Source: Candidatus Latescibacterota bacterium
Lineage (GTDB): Bacteria; Latescibacterota; UBA2968; GCA-2709665
Direction: 5' to 3'
NCBI GenBank assembly: GCA_021295655.1
Contig: JAGWBX010000002.1
Span: 62,001-126,000 of the forward strand
Length of the DNA: 64,000 nucleotides
In this document: in pieces, positions 26,760 to 35,770 of the stretch
Numbering within the stretch: the stretch's first letter is position 1
Layout of the letters: every line of letters starts with the position of its first letter
Translations under genes and position numbers: made by a program
Notes under the pieces: generated by a model
What the model was told of the DNA's origin: nothing
Database searches by the model: none
The model's input: the letters and a program-made list of their open reading frames with translations, nothing else

Positions 26760-27805
26760 CGGACCCTGTAGTCAGGGACCTCAACCGGCACGCTGCCCTG
26801 TTGGGCAGACAGATGCGCGCACAGGCCGGGTACCGAGAAGTCCAGAGAACGGTATACGTCTATCGGTACGGGACCTCTGCCGGTCACTGCGCCCACAAAA
26901 CGGTCCACCATATAGAATTCCGACGTGCCGTGTCCACCCGCCAACGCCTCGTCGGGCGCATCGGGATCCGAGTCTTCCGCCGGAAACGCCACCATGGTTC
27001 CTTCACCCGAACGGGAAATCTTGGCGTCTTCCCAGGGTGCCCGTCTGTTTTCCAGGGTACCTCCGGTACCGTAGAACACCTGCCAGTGCATTGCGGGTTC
27101 CCGGGTGACGGTAAACCCGCACAGGATCTTGATGACGCTTCCCTTCTCCGTCCCGAACAACCCCACCTGCATGTCAATCGAACCGATATCGGGTGCTGTA
27201 TGCGTGCCGGTGGACATGCCCACCGCGGTAACGCAACGGTCGTCCAGGATATCCAGTACCGGTCCCAGACTGTGCGTGCAATAGTGGATCGGCGGCATGG
27301 ATGCCCGCCACGTCAGCTCTCCGGCCGGACCCCGCATCAGTTTCCGGCAATCGTGTATGTACTCCGCTTCAGCGTAGAATACGCGGCCGATCTCGCCCGA
27401 TTGTATTTTCGTCCTCCAGTCCTGCACATAATGGTAGAAGTTCATATTCTCTGCCATCATGTAGAACTGCCCGGTGCGGCGAACGGCCTCGGCCAGGGCC
27501 TCGCATTCCTCAAGCGTCCACGCAGCCGGCACCTCGCTCAGGACATGGGCGCCGGCTTCCATTGCCAGAATGGACTGCGCAGCATGCAGGGGCGCCGGCG
27601 TTGCCACGACAACCACGTCCAGGCCGGCCGTCAGAAACGCGTCATAATCCGCAAATGTCTGTTCGACGCCAAAGGCCTCGGCCGCAAGCGCCCGCCGGTG
27701 GGCTGCCGGATCGCAGATGGCCGCAAGACGCGTTTCCGGATGGTTCTGAAACGTATTTGCAAGGCCTCGTCCACGCCTCAATCCGGCGACTCCGACTTTT
27801 AACAT
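26756..27805 (-). CDS. Gfo/Idh/MocA family oxidoreductase
   Basis: 349 residues. An N-terminal Rossmann domain begins at once with VGVAGLRRGRGLANTF, followed by DVVVVATPAPLHA and VLSEVPAAWTLEE, where the usual lysine of the EKP motif is replaced by valine-proline. The C-terminal alpha/beta domain carries the GELTWRASMPPIHYCTHSLGP histidine segment. The family oxidises or isomerises sugars and polyols with NAD(P). It probably works with the neighbouring carbohydrate enzymes; the substrate is unknown. Stop codon lies inside a fragment of repeat A. Confidence 0.85.
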   Translation of the reverse strand: MLKVGVAGLRRGRGLANTFQNHPETRLAAICDPAAHRRALAAEAFGVEQTFADYDAFLTAGLDVVVVATPAPLHAAQSILAMEAGAHVLSEVPAAWTLEECEALAEAVRRTGQFYMMAENMNFYHYVQDWRTKIQSGEIGRVFYAEAEYIHDCRKLMRGPAGELTWRASMPPIHYCTHSLGPVLDILDDRCVTAVGMSTGTHTAPDIGSIDMQVGLFGTEKGSVIKILCGFTVTREPAMHWQVFYGTGGTLENRRAPWEDAKISRSGEGTMVAFPAEDSDPDAPDEALAGGHGTSEFYMVDRFVGAVTGRGPVPIDVYRSLDFSVPGLCAHLSAQQGSVPVEVPDYRVR

Positions 27806-27869
27806 ATTTCAAATCCCGCACAGCGCAATACGCAATGGGAGACTGCCGCGCGTCCTGGTGTCTTTCGAA

Positions 27870-30800
27870 TCAGACCCGTTCGGCAACGGGCTCGATTGAA
27901 AGATAGGCCGCGGCAGACCCGGGATGTCCGTTGCCGTCCATCATCGCCGCCGCCGCCTGATACGCGGCCTCGATCTTGGGACGGATCACCTCACGATAGC
28001 CGCGAACCTCGTCGGGCATCCGGAACACCCGCACGTAGTCCCCGTACCTTTCTTCGTGATCGAATTCGAACCGGTCGACAAACTCGATGTACCAATCGCG
28101 GTAAGCCTTCTCCTCCTTATGCCACGACGGCATCAGTTTGCGCAGAAATTTCATACGCTTCATCAGCTTCAGCATCCAGTCCCGGGTGGTCAGCTTGAGA
28201 TACATATTGAACCCGAGGATATTGAAATTGCCGCGATTGAAGTGGCGATACGAAATCCGGTCTCCGCGCTCGGCAACCACGTTGTATCGCTCGCAATCGC
28301 GCCGGTACTTCTCTTCGCTTGTCAGCAGATGGGCCACGTACACTTCGTCCTTGTAGGCCATCACGCGTGGCAGGTAACGGATAACCGCGCGTGTGGCCTG
28401 GTACTCCTCCTCCAGCCGGTCCTTTTCGTAGACCTTGCGCACACGCTGCACATAAGTCCTGGCGTACTCCGCGCCGTCCCACTGCATCAGATCGTACACA
28501 CCAAGGGCAAACTGCAGACGATCCTCTTCGGCAAGGTCCAACAGCGCCACGTCGGCCGTCAGTTCGAGGTACGCGGCCCTCGCTTTCCTGCCGCTTCCGC
28601 GTTCCAGAATGCCGGCTTTCTCTTCGATCAGTTCGCTGCAGGAAAGCGAGGGTTTCGCCTGCGCGACGACTTCCGGTTCGATGGCAATTTTGCGGCCAAG
28701 ATCAAAGGCCTTCAAATTGGGATCGAGGTCGCTGCGTTTGATGTTGCGCCGCATCGACCACGCTATGTTTTCCAGATCCAGCGGCAGCACGCCCCGCTGA
28801 TAGGCAACCCCGAGAAGGATGCTGTTCGCATAGATCTTGTTGCCCAGGAAACGCTCTGAAATCTCCCCCAGGTCCATCCCGAAATACCCCTCGGACTTCG
28901 TGTGCCGCTTGAGAACCTCCTCCAGTTCCGAGGTATCGAATTCGTCCTGCCCGGTAAGCGTAAGTACCGTATGCCGCTTTCCCGTCTCCACCACCGCGGT
29001 GGTATGTCGGGGGCTGGCGACGCGCCCGTTTCCCATCGACTCCAGACCGCGCACCGCCTCCAGGATATCCAGGCCGAGAAGCAGATCGGCATGGCCGTAG
29101 GGCGTGATCTGGGAAATCACGCGGTCACCCTTCGTAAAACTCACATGGGAATACACGGCCCCGTTTCGGATGGCCAGCCCCTTTTTGTTCGTAAATCGCA
29201 CGGCATATCCCTGCCGTGCGCCGGCCACGGAGAGAATCGCGGCGATGGTGTTGATGCCCATGCCGCCCACGCCCGCGATGTACGCGTACCAGGTGGCGTC
29301 GAAGGGTTTGACTTCGGGCACCGGCAGATCCGACAGGTCGATGGCTTCCGTCTGTCTCTGCGCCGGCCGGGTGCGCCTGATGATAACCTCCTCGAACGAC
29401 GGGCAGGTGCCATCACCATTTGAAACGGTCACCCGGGTACAGGCGCCGTCCGCCACACACAGGGAAAGATCGGTGGCTATTTTAGGACCGTGCAGGGTCT
29501 GTTCCACCGTCAATCCGCTGCAACCGGTTGCCCGCGTGCATTCCAGGCAGTATTCGCAGACCTCCGGCGTAATGTTGATGTGCGTTTCCTCCGGCAGGTA
29601 TCCTCGATCCTGCACAATCTCGTTCTGCAAGACGCGCTGCCTGCGGTGAAACGTAATTCCGCATTCCTTGTCGGCGATAACGATCTTGACGCCGTCTTTC
29701 AACACCGCACGTTCCAGAGTCTGCCTGTAGGGTGCGCGTTCCGCGGGATTCATCCTTGAGATAAAGACGCTGTCGCCGTCGCCGGCCATGCCCCGCACAA
29801 CCTGTTCGATATCCTGTGCAAACGTCGGCTTGCCCAGGATATCCACGTCAACGCCGGGGGTGGGCTGGTGGCCGGTCATTGCCGTAGTCTTGTTGTCAAG
29901 AATGACGTAGGTAATGTCCTGTCCGTGCTTTATCGAATCGGATATCGCCGCCATTCCGCTGTGAAAAAAGGTCGAGTCGCCCATGAAGACAAGCTGCTTG
30001 TTGTCAATATAGGGATCGACCCCGGCTCCCGTGCCGCCCCCCAGTCCCATCCCTGACAGATTGTGCATCAGCCGGTCGAAGGGCTTGTATTTCAGCAGGG
30101 AATAACACCCGATATCGCCATGAAACACAAGGTCGGCCGGACCTCTGTGGTGGTGTTTCTCCATATAATCCGTACTGCCGAAATCGTCGATGACCCGGTT
30201 CAGCACGCTCGCGGAATCCCGATGCGGACAACCGGGACAGAAGGAGGGGGTACGTACGGCCGCCTGCACCTGGTAGCCGGCCGTTTCGTCGACAAGGTCT
30301 ACCTCCCGCACGATCCGCTCGCGGTCGATGGGTACCGCGGGATCGTCCAGGCCCAGCAAGACGGGCGCGAGCGCCTTGAGCAGAATGGACGGGTTCATTC
30401 CCTTGCTGTCCGGAAAGCCCGGCTGACCGTTCGGAAAACGCTTGCCCCAGATACGGAACGGCCCGATCTCTCCATCCTGATGCAATCCCTGCAGCGTGGC
30501 GGAAACCTGCCCCTCCAGAAACCCGCGCTTCTCTTCCACCACGTATATATCGTCGACAAATCCCACGAAGGTCTTCAGGATTTCCGGATCTACCGGATAC
30601 GTCAGTCCGTATTTCAGTATGGGGATACTGCCCGCCAGCCCCAGCATATTCATCACGTGCTCCAGGTAGCAATAGGCGAGGCTGGAACTGATGAAACCGA
30701 CGCGTCTCTTCCCTGAAGCAGGCGGATACAGAATGCGGTTCAGTTTGTATTCGCGGACGTACCCAAGCAATTCCGGCATCCTTCTGTGCAGTACGTCTTC

Positions 30801-30965
30801 CTCCTTGATGGCGGTGCTTGGAGGTATGATCACCCTGTCGTCGAGAGGGATCGACCCGCTGTCGATGGTTACGGGCGAGTGCGGCGTGAGGTCGGGAAAA
30901 CGATTCGGCGCCACGGAAACGGTGCCCCCGCCGTCCGCCTGGTTGGAGGTAATGAGATAGGCCAC
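27870..30965 (-). CDS. indolepyruvate:ferredoxin oxidoreductase, fused alpha/beta type, C-terminal 85%
   Basis: 1031 residues of a fused 2-oxoacid:ferredoxin oxidoreductase. Thiamine-diphosphate domain: SFCPGCPHRDSASVLNRV, FHGDIGCYSLL, GLGGGTGAGVDP and VFMGDSTFFHSGMAAI. A ferredoxin-like stretch has cysteines in CEYCLECTRATGC and CVADGAC. The gamma-type domain starts at YIAGVGGMGINTIAAIL, and a long C-terminal tail follows. The protein would decarboxylate aryl or branched 2-oxoacids to acyl-CoA with ferredoxin. The N-terminal 177 codons lie in the same frame, separated by one TAA at 30981-30983, so the GTG start at 30965 is probably not the natural one. Confidence 0.86.
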   Translation of the reverse strand: MAYLITSNQADGGGTVSVAPNRFPDLTPHSPVTIDSGSIPLDDRVIIPPSTAIKEEDVLHRRMPELLGYVREYKLNRILYPPASGKRRVGFISSSLAYCYLEHVMNMLGLAGSIPILKYGLTYPVDPEILKTFVGFVDDIYVVEEKRGFLEGQVSATLQGLHQDGEIGPFRIWGKRFPNGQPGFPDSKGMNPSILLKALAPVLLGLDDPAVPIDRERIVREVDLVDETAGYQVQAAVRTPSFCPGCPHRDSASVLNRVIDDFGSTDYMEKHHHRGPADLVFHGDIGCYSLLKYKPFDRLMHNLSGMGLGGGTGAGVDPYIDNKQLVFMGDSTFFHSGMAAISDSIKHGQDITYVILDNKTTAMTGHQPTPGVDVDILGKPTFAQDIEQVVRGMAGDGDSVFISRMNPAERAPYRQTLERAVLKDGVKIVIADKECGITFHRRQRVLQNEIVQDRGYLPEETHINITPEVCEYCLECTRATGCSGLTVEQTLHGPKIATDLSLCVADGACTRVTVSNGDGTCPSFEEVIIRRTRPAQRQTEAIDLSDLPVPEVKPFDATWYAYIAGVGGMGINTIAAILSVAGARQGYAVRFTNKKGLAIRNGAVYSHVSFTKGDRVISQITPYGHADLLLGLDILEAVRGLESMGNGRVASPRHTTAVVETGKRHTVLTLTGQDEFDTSELEEVLKRHTKSEGYFGMDLGEISERFLGNKIYANSILLGVAYQRGVLPLDLENIAWSMRRNIKRSDLDPNLKAFDLGRKIAIEPEVVAQAKPSLSCSELIEEKAGILERGSGRKARAAYLELTADVALLDLAEEDRLQFALGVYDLMQWDGAEYARTYVQRVRKVYEKDRLEEEYQATRAVIRYLPRVMAYKDEVYVAHLLTSEEKYRRDCERYNVVAERGDRISYRHFNRGNFNILGFNMYLKLTTRDWMLKLMKRMKFLRKLMPSWHKEEKAYRDWYIEFVDRFEFDHEERYGDYVRVFRMPDEVRGYREVIRPKIEAAYQAAAAMMDGNGHPGSAAAYLSIEPVAERV

Positions 30966-30980
30966 ATAGAGACGCGTCTT

Positions 30981-31514
30981 TTACGATAGATCGAACGCGA
31001 CGCCGATCCAGTCCTTCACTTCCTGGAACGTACTTGGCTCCAGAATGGGCATATACAGATGTTTCGCGATAAACCGGGAATCGGCGGGAACCTGTGTGCC
31101 TTCCGACCAGGTATCGTCGCCGAACACGGCCACCGCCGCGCCACCCGGCGCCGTTCCCGCCATATTGCCCAGGGCAAGCCCGTCGGAAGCAACATGCGCA
31201 CCCACGCTCTTCATCACGGCCATCGCGCGCACGGGCGTCATCTGGGAACCGTTCAGCCGCGCGGCGCTGAGCGCTTCGTTGTTGGCGATCTGCACCACCA
31301 CGCCCTTTTCCAACAGCAGTTCCCGGATGCGCTCCGCGGCATCGAAGACCTCTGCGACCGGAGAACCGGGGTAACCCGTGAGCATACCCATGCGGTGCTC
31401 CAGACCGCCTTTGACAATGAGCTCATTGCCGGTAAAGATCCCAACGCCTTCTTCCTGGAGAAACCTTGGATCCACTGCGATTTCCTTGGATGGGTGCGTG
31501 CCCGGCGCCAACAT
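30981..31514 (-). CDS. indolepyruvate:ferredoxin oxidoreductase, N-terminal part cut by an in-frame TAA
   Basis: 177 codons encoding the pyrimidine-domain start of the same enzyme: GIFTGNELIVKGGLEHRMGM, TGYPGSPVAEVFDAAE, QIANNEALSAARLNGSQM and SVGAHVASDGLALGNMAGT. It ends DWIGVAFDLS, then TAA. The frame continues KTRLY, then VAYLITSNQADGGG, exactly where intact relatives have a continuous IGVAF-LS-x-Y-V-x-YL-T-NQADGGG segment. A single change such as CAA to TAA explains the break. The whole gene (27870-31514) would be 1215 codons, the normal size for the fused enzyme. Confidence 0.82.
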   Translation of the reverse strand: MLAPGTHPSKEIAVDPRFLQEEGVGIFTGNELIVKGGLEHRMGMLTGYPGSPVAEVFDAAERIRELLLEKGVVVQIANNEALSAARLNGSQMTPVRAMAVMKSVGAHVASDGLALGNMAGTAPGGAAVAVFGDDTWSEGTQVPADSRFIAKHLYMPILEPSTFQEVKDWIGVAFDLS

Positions 31515-31569
31515 GCGCCGCGAACCCGGAACCGCACCGGCCCCGAGGTTCCCGGCCCACGCCAGGACG

Positions 31570-32919
31570 CTACTCGATCAGCCGCCAATTCGGGTTGTAG
31601 GTTTCCGCCGGATGTGTGGAGTGTACGAGTTCGAAGACACCCGCGCCGCGCCGATCCATGAAAATGAACCTGACACCCCGCTGTTCTTCGTAAGTCCAGA
31701 CTTCAAACGGCTTTTCGTTGGACGCCGCCAGGTTGTATTGAATATCGCTCGGTTCGCCAAACTTGATATAGATTCGCCCCTTGTCCGTATCCGATCCCCG
31801 CTTGCCCCGGCCCGCAGCGTAGTTGTTCTCCGCAAAGCGCATTCGATGGATATGCTGGATCAGGCGTTCGTTTTCGTCGGTTGCCGGCGTTGGATCCAGT
31901 TCCTTCCAGAACACCTTCAGGAACTCCATCTGGTCCATCCGGTTTTTCAGTTTCCTGTATTCCTTCCACCGCGAGCCCCTGGCGATATAACGAATATCTC
32001 TGTAATAGCGAATATTGTCCCGTTCCTCCTGTGTCAACTCTACAATTTCCCGCTTCCGGGCCAGGGAAACCATCCGCCTCGTCCGGTGGACGGCGCGGTT
32101 GCTGCGGTCCAGCGCCTCGACCTGAAAAAAGTACCGGCCGGGAGACAGGTCGCCGGCATTGAAGATCTCCGTCTTTACGGCGCTGGTGCCCGGCTTCATC
32201 AGCCGCTGATCGGCAAACTTCGCCACCACTGCACCGGCGGTATCCAGCAGGCTGTAACCCAGCAGAAACGTATTGTCCGCACCCTCGACAGGTGCTGAAA
32301 GGTGATAGATCTCAAAGTAGACTTCGACGTCCCCGCCGGCAGGATAAGTCCGGGTCACGTTGGGCGTCACCAACCAGCCGTATCTCGAAAACCTGCCCGC
32401 CGCGTCCGTTCTGGACAGTCCGGACGCGAACAGGAGATCACTGGATTTCAATGTTGGCTCCTCGAAATTCCGAACCCGGCGATCCCCTTCCGCCTCGGCC
32501 CTTTTTTTCTCTTTGAGGTCTCGAATGGAAAGCGTCATTCGATTCATATCGCGAAAGGGCAGTCCCGCACCCTCGACGTCTTCGGCATCTTCAACCCAGA
32601 CCTTGCGCTTCCAGGTCTCTTCGTTGACGACCACACCTCCGGAATCGGTCAGCGAGACGGATAATTCCATTTCCGCTTCATAACGTTTCCGTTTTCGCCT
32701 GAATTTCAACTGACTCGCGTCCAGCAGGACGTAGATTTCCTGTCGGGTGAATCCGACGGACGCCTGGAATCCCGCGGTGTCGGTGAAGAACGCCAGATCT
32801 CCTTCTCCGATAAACGGCAGATCCAGGCGTTCCGGCTCGGCACAGTGCCCATTCCCGCCCGCGAACATAACGCCCGCAAACAGCAGGACGCCCATCCAAA
32901 GCCGATCCCTGTTTCTCAT
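31570..32919 (-). CDS. GWxTD domain-containing exported protein
   Basis: 449 residues with an N-terminal signal peptide (GVLLFAGVMFAGGNGHC). The first two thirds are beta-rich (LSVSLTDSGGVVVNEETW, VYFEIYHLSAP). The C-terminal third is the GWxTD-type domain found in FCB-group bacteria: REIVELTQEERDNIRYYRDI, RFAENNYAAG, then GSDTDKGRIYIKFGEPSDI, where the signature tryptophan is serine, and FEVWTYEEQRGVRFIFMD. Function of the family is not established. A promoter with TTGACT and TACATT lies 90-115 bases upstream, so it begins its own transcript. Confidence 0.83.
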   Translation of the reverse strand: MRNRDRLWMGVLLFAGVMFAGGNGHCAEPERLDLPFIGEGDLAFFTDTAGFQASVGFTRQEIYVLLDASQLKFRRKRKRYEAEMELSVSLTDSGGVVVNEETWKRKVWVEDAEDVEGAGLPFRDMNRMTLSIRDLKEKKRAEAEGDRRVRNFEEPTLKSSDLLFASGLSRTDAAGRFSRYGWLVTPNVTRTYPAGGDVEVYFEIYHLSAPVEGADNTFLLGYSLLDTAGAVVAKFADQRLMKPGTSAVKTEIFNAGDLSPGRYFFQVEALDRSNRAVHRTRRMVSLARKREIVELTQEERDNIRYYRDIRYIARGSRWKEYRKLKNRMDQMEFLKVFWKELDPTPATDENERLIQHIHRMRFAENNYAAGRGKRGSDTDKGRIYIKFGEPSDIQYNLAASNEKPFEVWTYEEQRGVRFIFMDRRGAGVFELVHSTHPAETYNPNWRLIE

Positions 32920-33005
32920 TTTCCATGTCTCCGAGATTATTTGGAGTTACTCGCCGCCCGGGGTCAACCTCGGGCGAAAGGCTGCCCGTCCGGGCCGAAA
33001 CAGGC

Positions 33006-33034
33006 AATGTATCGAACTCCAATATTCAAGTCAA
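33006..33034 (-). promoter_or_regulatory. sigma-70-type promoter for the GWxTD gene
   Basis: Minus strand: TTGACT (33029-33034), 17-bp spacer, TACATT (33006-33011). The predicted transcript has a leader of about 80 bases before the ATG at 32919. Confidence 0.65.
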
Positions 33035-33056
33035 CTCCAAAGCGCCCGGCAACCAC

Positions 33057-33356
33057 TCAGACCCTCGAGCCGGGAGACACGTAGATCTCCTGCTTCCGGA
33101 CACGCACGAGGTATTTTCTGATTTTGAAATGAGGCGCCTCGGTACAGATGCCGGATTCCAGCTCGAAAGTCAGGTTGTGCCAGAAACAGGTCACGGTGCT
33201 GCCCCTGATCCCGTCTGTCCCGATAGGTCGCTGGTTGTGTGGACAAGTATTGTCTATCGCCTCGATTCTGCCGCCCACGTTGAAGAGTCCGATATCGCGC
33301 CCCATCATCGTGACGAGCTTGCCGGTGCCGGGCTGGACTTCATGCATTGAGGCCAC
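33057..33356 (-). CDS. Rieske [2Fe-2S] ferredoxin-like protein (NirD type)
   Basis: About 99 residues with the small Rieske fold. The cluster ligands are in NTCPHNQRP (C-x-H) and TCFWHNLTFEL (C-x2-H), 16-18 residues apart, as in nitrite-reductase small subunits and assimilatory or oxygenase ferredoxins. It begins VASMHEVQPGTGKLV. The start is uncertain: GTG 33356 is given, ATG 33347 is possible, and a GTG at 33449 just after the lipA stop would add a basic, non-homologous-looking extension. No oxygenase partner is adjacent. It follows lipA on the minus strand. Confidence 0.75.
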   Translation of the reverse strand: MASMHEVQPGTGKLVTMMGRDIGLFNVGGRIEAIDNTCPHNQRPIGTDGIRGSTVTCFWHNLTFELESGICTEAPHFKIRKYLVRVRKQEIYVSPGSRV

Positions 33357-33453
33357 ACGTATAAACCGGGGGTTTTCTCCCGCGCCCGCGGGGGCGGTCT
33401 GAACGGTCCGGCACTGCCGTTTCGAACGCCATCGATTCAACTTGAACACGGTC

Positions 33454-34341
33454 TCATCCCGCAACAGCGTGGTTGGCGGCGTGGTAGGAACTCCGTACAA
33501 GCGGACCCGATTCCACGTGCCGGAATCCTCGCATCTCGGCAAAGAGCCGGATCCTTTCGAATTCGTCAGGATGGTAGAACCTGTCAATGGAAACGTGCGC
33601 TGGCGAAGGCTGCAGATATTGACCCACCGTGAGTATATCCGTTCCCTGTTCGGCAATGTCGTCGATGGTCTGGTAAACCTCTTCCACGGTCTCTCCCGCA
33701 CCGACCATGATGCCGGATTTTGTTGGGATGCCTGGATTGGCGATTCCGGCGCGACGCAGCAATTCGAGGGATTGGGCGTAATTCGCCTGCGGGCGCATCA
33801 GACGATAGAGCCTGGGCGGCGTCTCCACGTTGTGGTTCAGAATATCGGGGCCGGCCGACATCACTGAATCCAGCGCGGGCCAGTTGCCCTGAAAATCCGG
33901 AATCAGCACCTCCACCCGGGTCTCGGGCCGCAGCCGGCGAATTTCCCTGATGGTAGCCGCGAATAATGACGCGCCTCCGTCCGGCAGTTCGTCACGGTTT
34001 ACCGATGTCACGACGGCGTGTCTCAGACCCAGCCGCACGACGGCCTCGGCGACCCGGCCGGGTTCATCCGCGTCGAGGCCCTGTGGCCGTCCGGTCTTTA
34101 CCGCGCAAAACCCGCAACTGCGAGTACAGATGTCCCCCAGAATCATGAATGTGGCGGTACCGGCGCCCCAGCATTCCCCGATATTCGGACACTTCGCGCT
34201 CTCGCAAACGGTGTGCAGATCCAGTTCCCGCATGAGGCGCTTCAATTCCCGGTACCCTGCGTTGCCGGGCGCGGGCACCCGGAACCAGTCCGGCAAACGG
34301 CGGTTTCTTCTCGGGTTCTGATTTTCAATTTGCAGCATCAT
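33454..34341 (-). CDS. lipA: lipoyl synthase
   Basis: About 295 residues. Radical-SAM enzyme that inserts two sulfurs into octanoyl groups on lipoate-dependent proteins. The auxiliary cluster cysteines are in [12 protein letters not shown], the radical-SAM cluster in CTRSCGFC, followed by PDEPxR-like [47 protein letters not shown] and GQYLQPS. ATGATG at 34341 gives two possible starts without a strong ribosome site. It lies in a block rich in Fe-S enzymes (miaB, queG, erpA). Confidence 0.95.
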   Translation of the reverse strand: MMLQIENQNPRRNRRLPDWFRVPAPGNAGYRELKRLMRELDLHTVCESAKCPNIGECWGAGTATFMILGDICTRSCGFCAVKTGRPQGLDADEPGRVAEAVVRLGLRHAVVTSVNRDELPDGGASLFAATIREIRRLRPETRVEVLIPDFQGNWPALDSVMSAGPDILNHNVETPPRLYRLMRPQANYAQSLELLRRAGIANPGIPTKSGIMVGAGETVEEVYQTIDDIAEQGTDILTVGQYLQPSPAHVSIDRFYHPDEFERIRLFAEMRGFRHVESGPLVRSSYHAANHAVAG

Positions 34342-34393
34342 ATAGCCATGCCGGCAGGATGCCCTTCGCCGGGTCGCCACGACTGCTCAGTTC

Positions 34394-35770
34394 TCAGTGT
34401 TCCTGGCGACCGATCAGCGTGTGAGAAGTCGCGCCGGTGATTCGGATATCCACAAATGTGTTGGTCCTGACGCCGTTTTTCGGAAATACAACCGTCTTGA
34501 ATCCGTCCGATTTTCCTACTGCCTGCCCTTTGCCGCGCCGCGCGTCGCCCTCGACGAGCACCTCCTGCAGATGTCCAACGTAACCCCTGTTGATTTCGCC
34601 GGAGATTTTCGTCTGCTGGGCGATGACGGTCTGGAGTCGCCGCGTTTTTTCGGCCTCCGGGACCGTATCGGGAATTTCTCTGAAGGCCACCGTGCCCTTA
34701 CGCGGCGAGTATTTGAACATAAAGGCCGAATCGTACCGAACGTGTCTCATCAGCGCCATGGTCGACTCGAAGTCCGAGTCCTCTTCGCCGGGGAATCCGA
34801 CGATGACATCGGTGGACAGACAGAGCCCCGGCAGGGCTGAGCGGAGACGGTCGACCAGGTCGAGGTAACGGCCAGAGGAATAGATCCGCTCCATGGCCTT
34901 GAGGACCCTGTCGGAACCGGACTGAACCGGCAGATGGATGAATCGGCAGACCTTGCTTTCTTCCGCCATGGTATCAATCAGCTTATCCGAAAAATCGCTC
35001 GGATGCGGGGATGTAAAGCGAATCCTGCGTATCCCTTCCACATGGGCGACCATCTTCAGGAGATCGGCAAAATCGGTTTCGCCGTCATGGTAGGAATTCA
35101 CCGTCTGACCGAGCAGGGTTACTTCACGGAATCCTTCCGCCGCAGCTATCCGCACCTGTCGCAACAGGTCGCCCGCGGGCACGCTCCGCTCCCGACCGCG
35201 CACGTAGGGTACGATGCAGAACGTGCAGAATTTGTCGCATCCCCGCATGATGGTGATCCAGGCATTGGTACCCTCCTGGCGAACGGGATCGAGGTCAAGA
35301 TAGTCCTCGTGCCGGTCGAGCCGCACGTCCAGAGCGGGATTTCCGGCAGCTTCTCCGATCAACTCGGGCAGGCGGCGATAGGAATCGGGCCCGACCACGA
35401 GATCCACGTAAGGCAATTGATTCAGAAGTTTCTCGGCAAGGTGCTTGGCCATGCATCCACTCACGCCGAGCACGAGATCCGGACGCATCCGTTTCACGCT
35501 GCTTAGCTGGGAAAGACGGCCCACCACACGCTCCTCAGCGCGCTCCCGTATGGCGCAGGTATTCAACAGAACAACGTCCGCGTCTTCGACGCGAAGTGCG
35601 CGGCGGAAACCCGCCTCTTTCAGCACGCCCATCATCAGTTCCGTATCGGACACGTTCATCTGACAACCGTAGGTTTCGACAAAAACCCGGCGTGCCGCGC
35701 CGGAAACGGGCAGGCCCACACCATCCGCCGCAGTGACGTCCGGCTGGCGTTCAATGTCGAGAAGCTGCAT
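34394..35770 (-). CDS. miaB: tRNA-2-methylthio-N6-dimethylallyladenosine synthase
   Basis: 458 residues. Methylthiotransferase acting on i6A37 of tRNA. Order of domains: N-terminal UPF0004 domain with ETYGCQMNVSDTE, LLNTCAIRERAEE and GVSGCMAKH cysteines; radical-SAM core with RGCDKFCTFCIVPYVRGRERS; LGQTVNSYHDG; C-terminal TRAM domain. The ATG at 35768-35770 with AGGGTG upstream lies 20 bases inside the end of queG, so the two tRNA-modification genes are coupled. Confidence 0.95.
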   Translation of the reverse strand: MQLLDIERQPDVTAADGVGLPVSGAARRVFVETYGCQMNVSDTELMMGVLKEAGFRRALRVEDADVVLLNTCAIRERAEERVVGRLSQLSSVKRMRPDLVLGVSGCMAKHLAEKLLNQLPYVDLVVGPDSYRRLPELIGEAAGNPALDVRLDRHEDYLDLDPVRQEGTNAWITIMRGCDKFCTFCIVPYVRGRERSVPAGDLLRQVRIAAAEGFREVTLLGQTVNSYHDGETDFADLLKMVAHVEGIRRIRFTSPHPSDFSDKLIDTMAEESKVCRFIHLPVQSGSDRVLKAMERIYSSGRYLDLVDRLRSALPGLCLSTDVIVGFPGEEDSDFESTMALMRHVRYDSAFMFKYSPRKGTVAFREIPDTVPEAEKTRRLQTVIAQQTKISGEINRGYVGHLQEVLVEGDARRGKGQAVGKSDGFKTVVFPKNGVRTNTFVDIRITGATSHTLIGRQEH

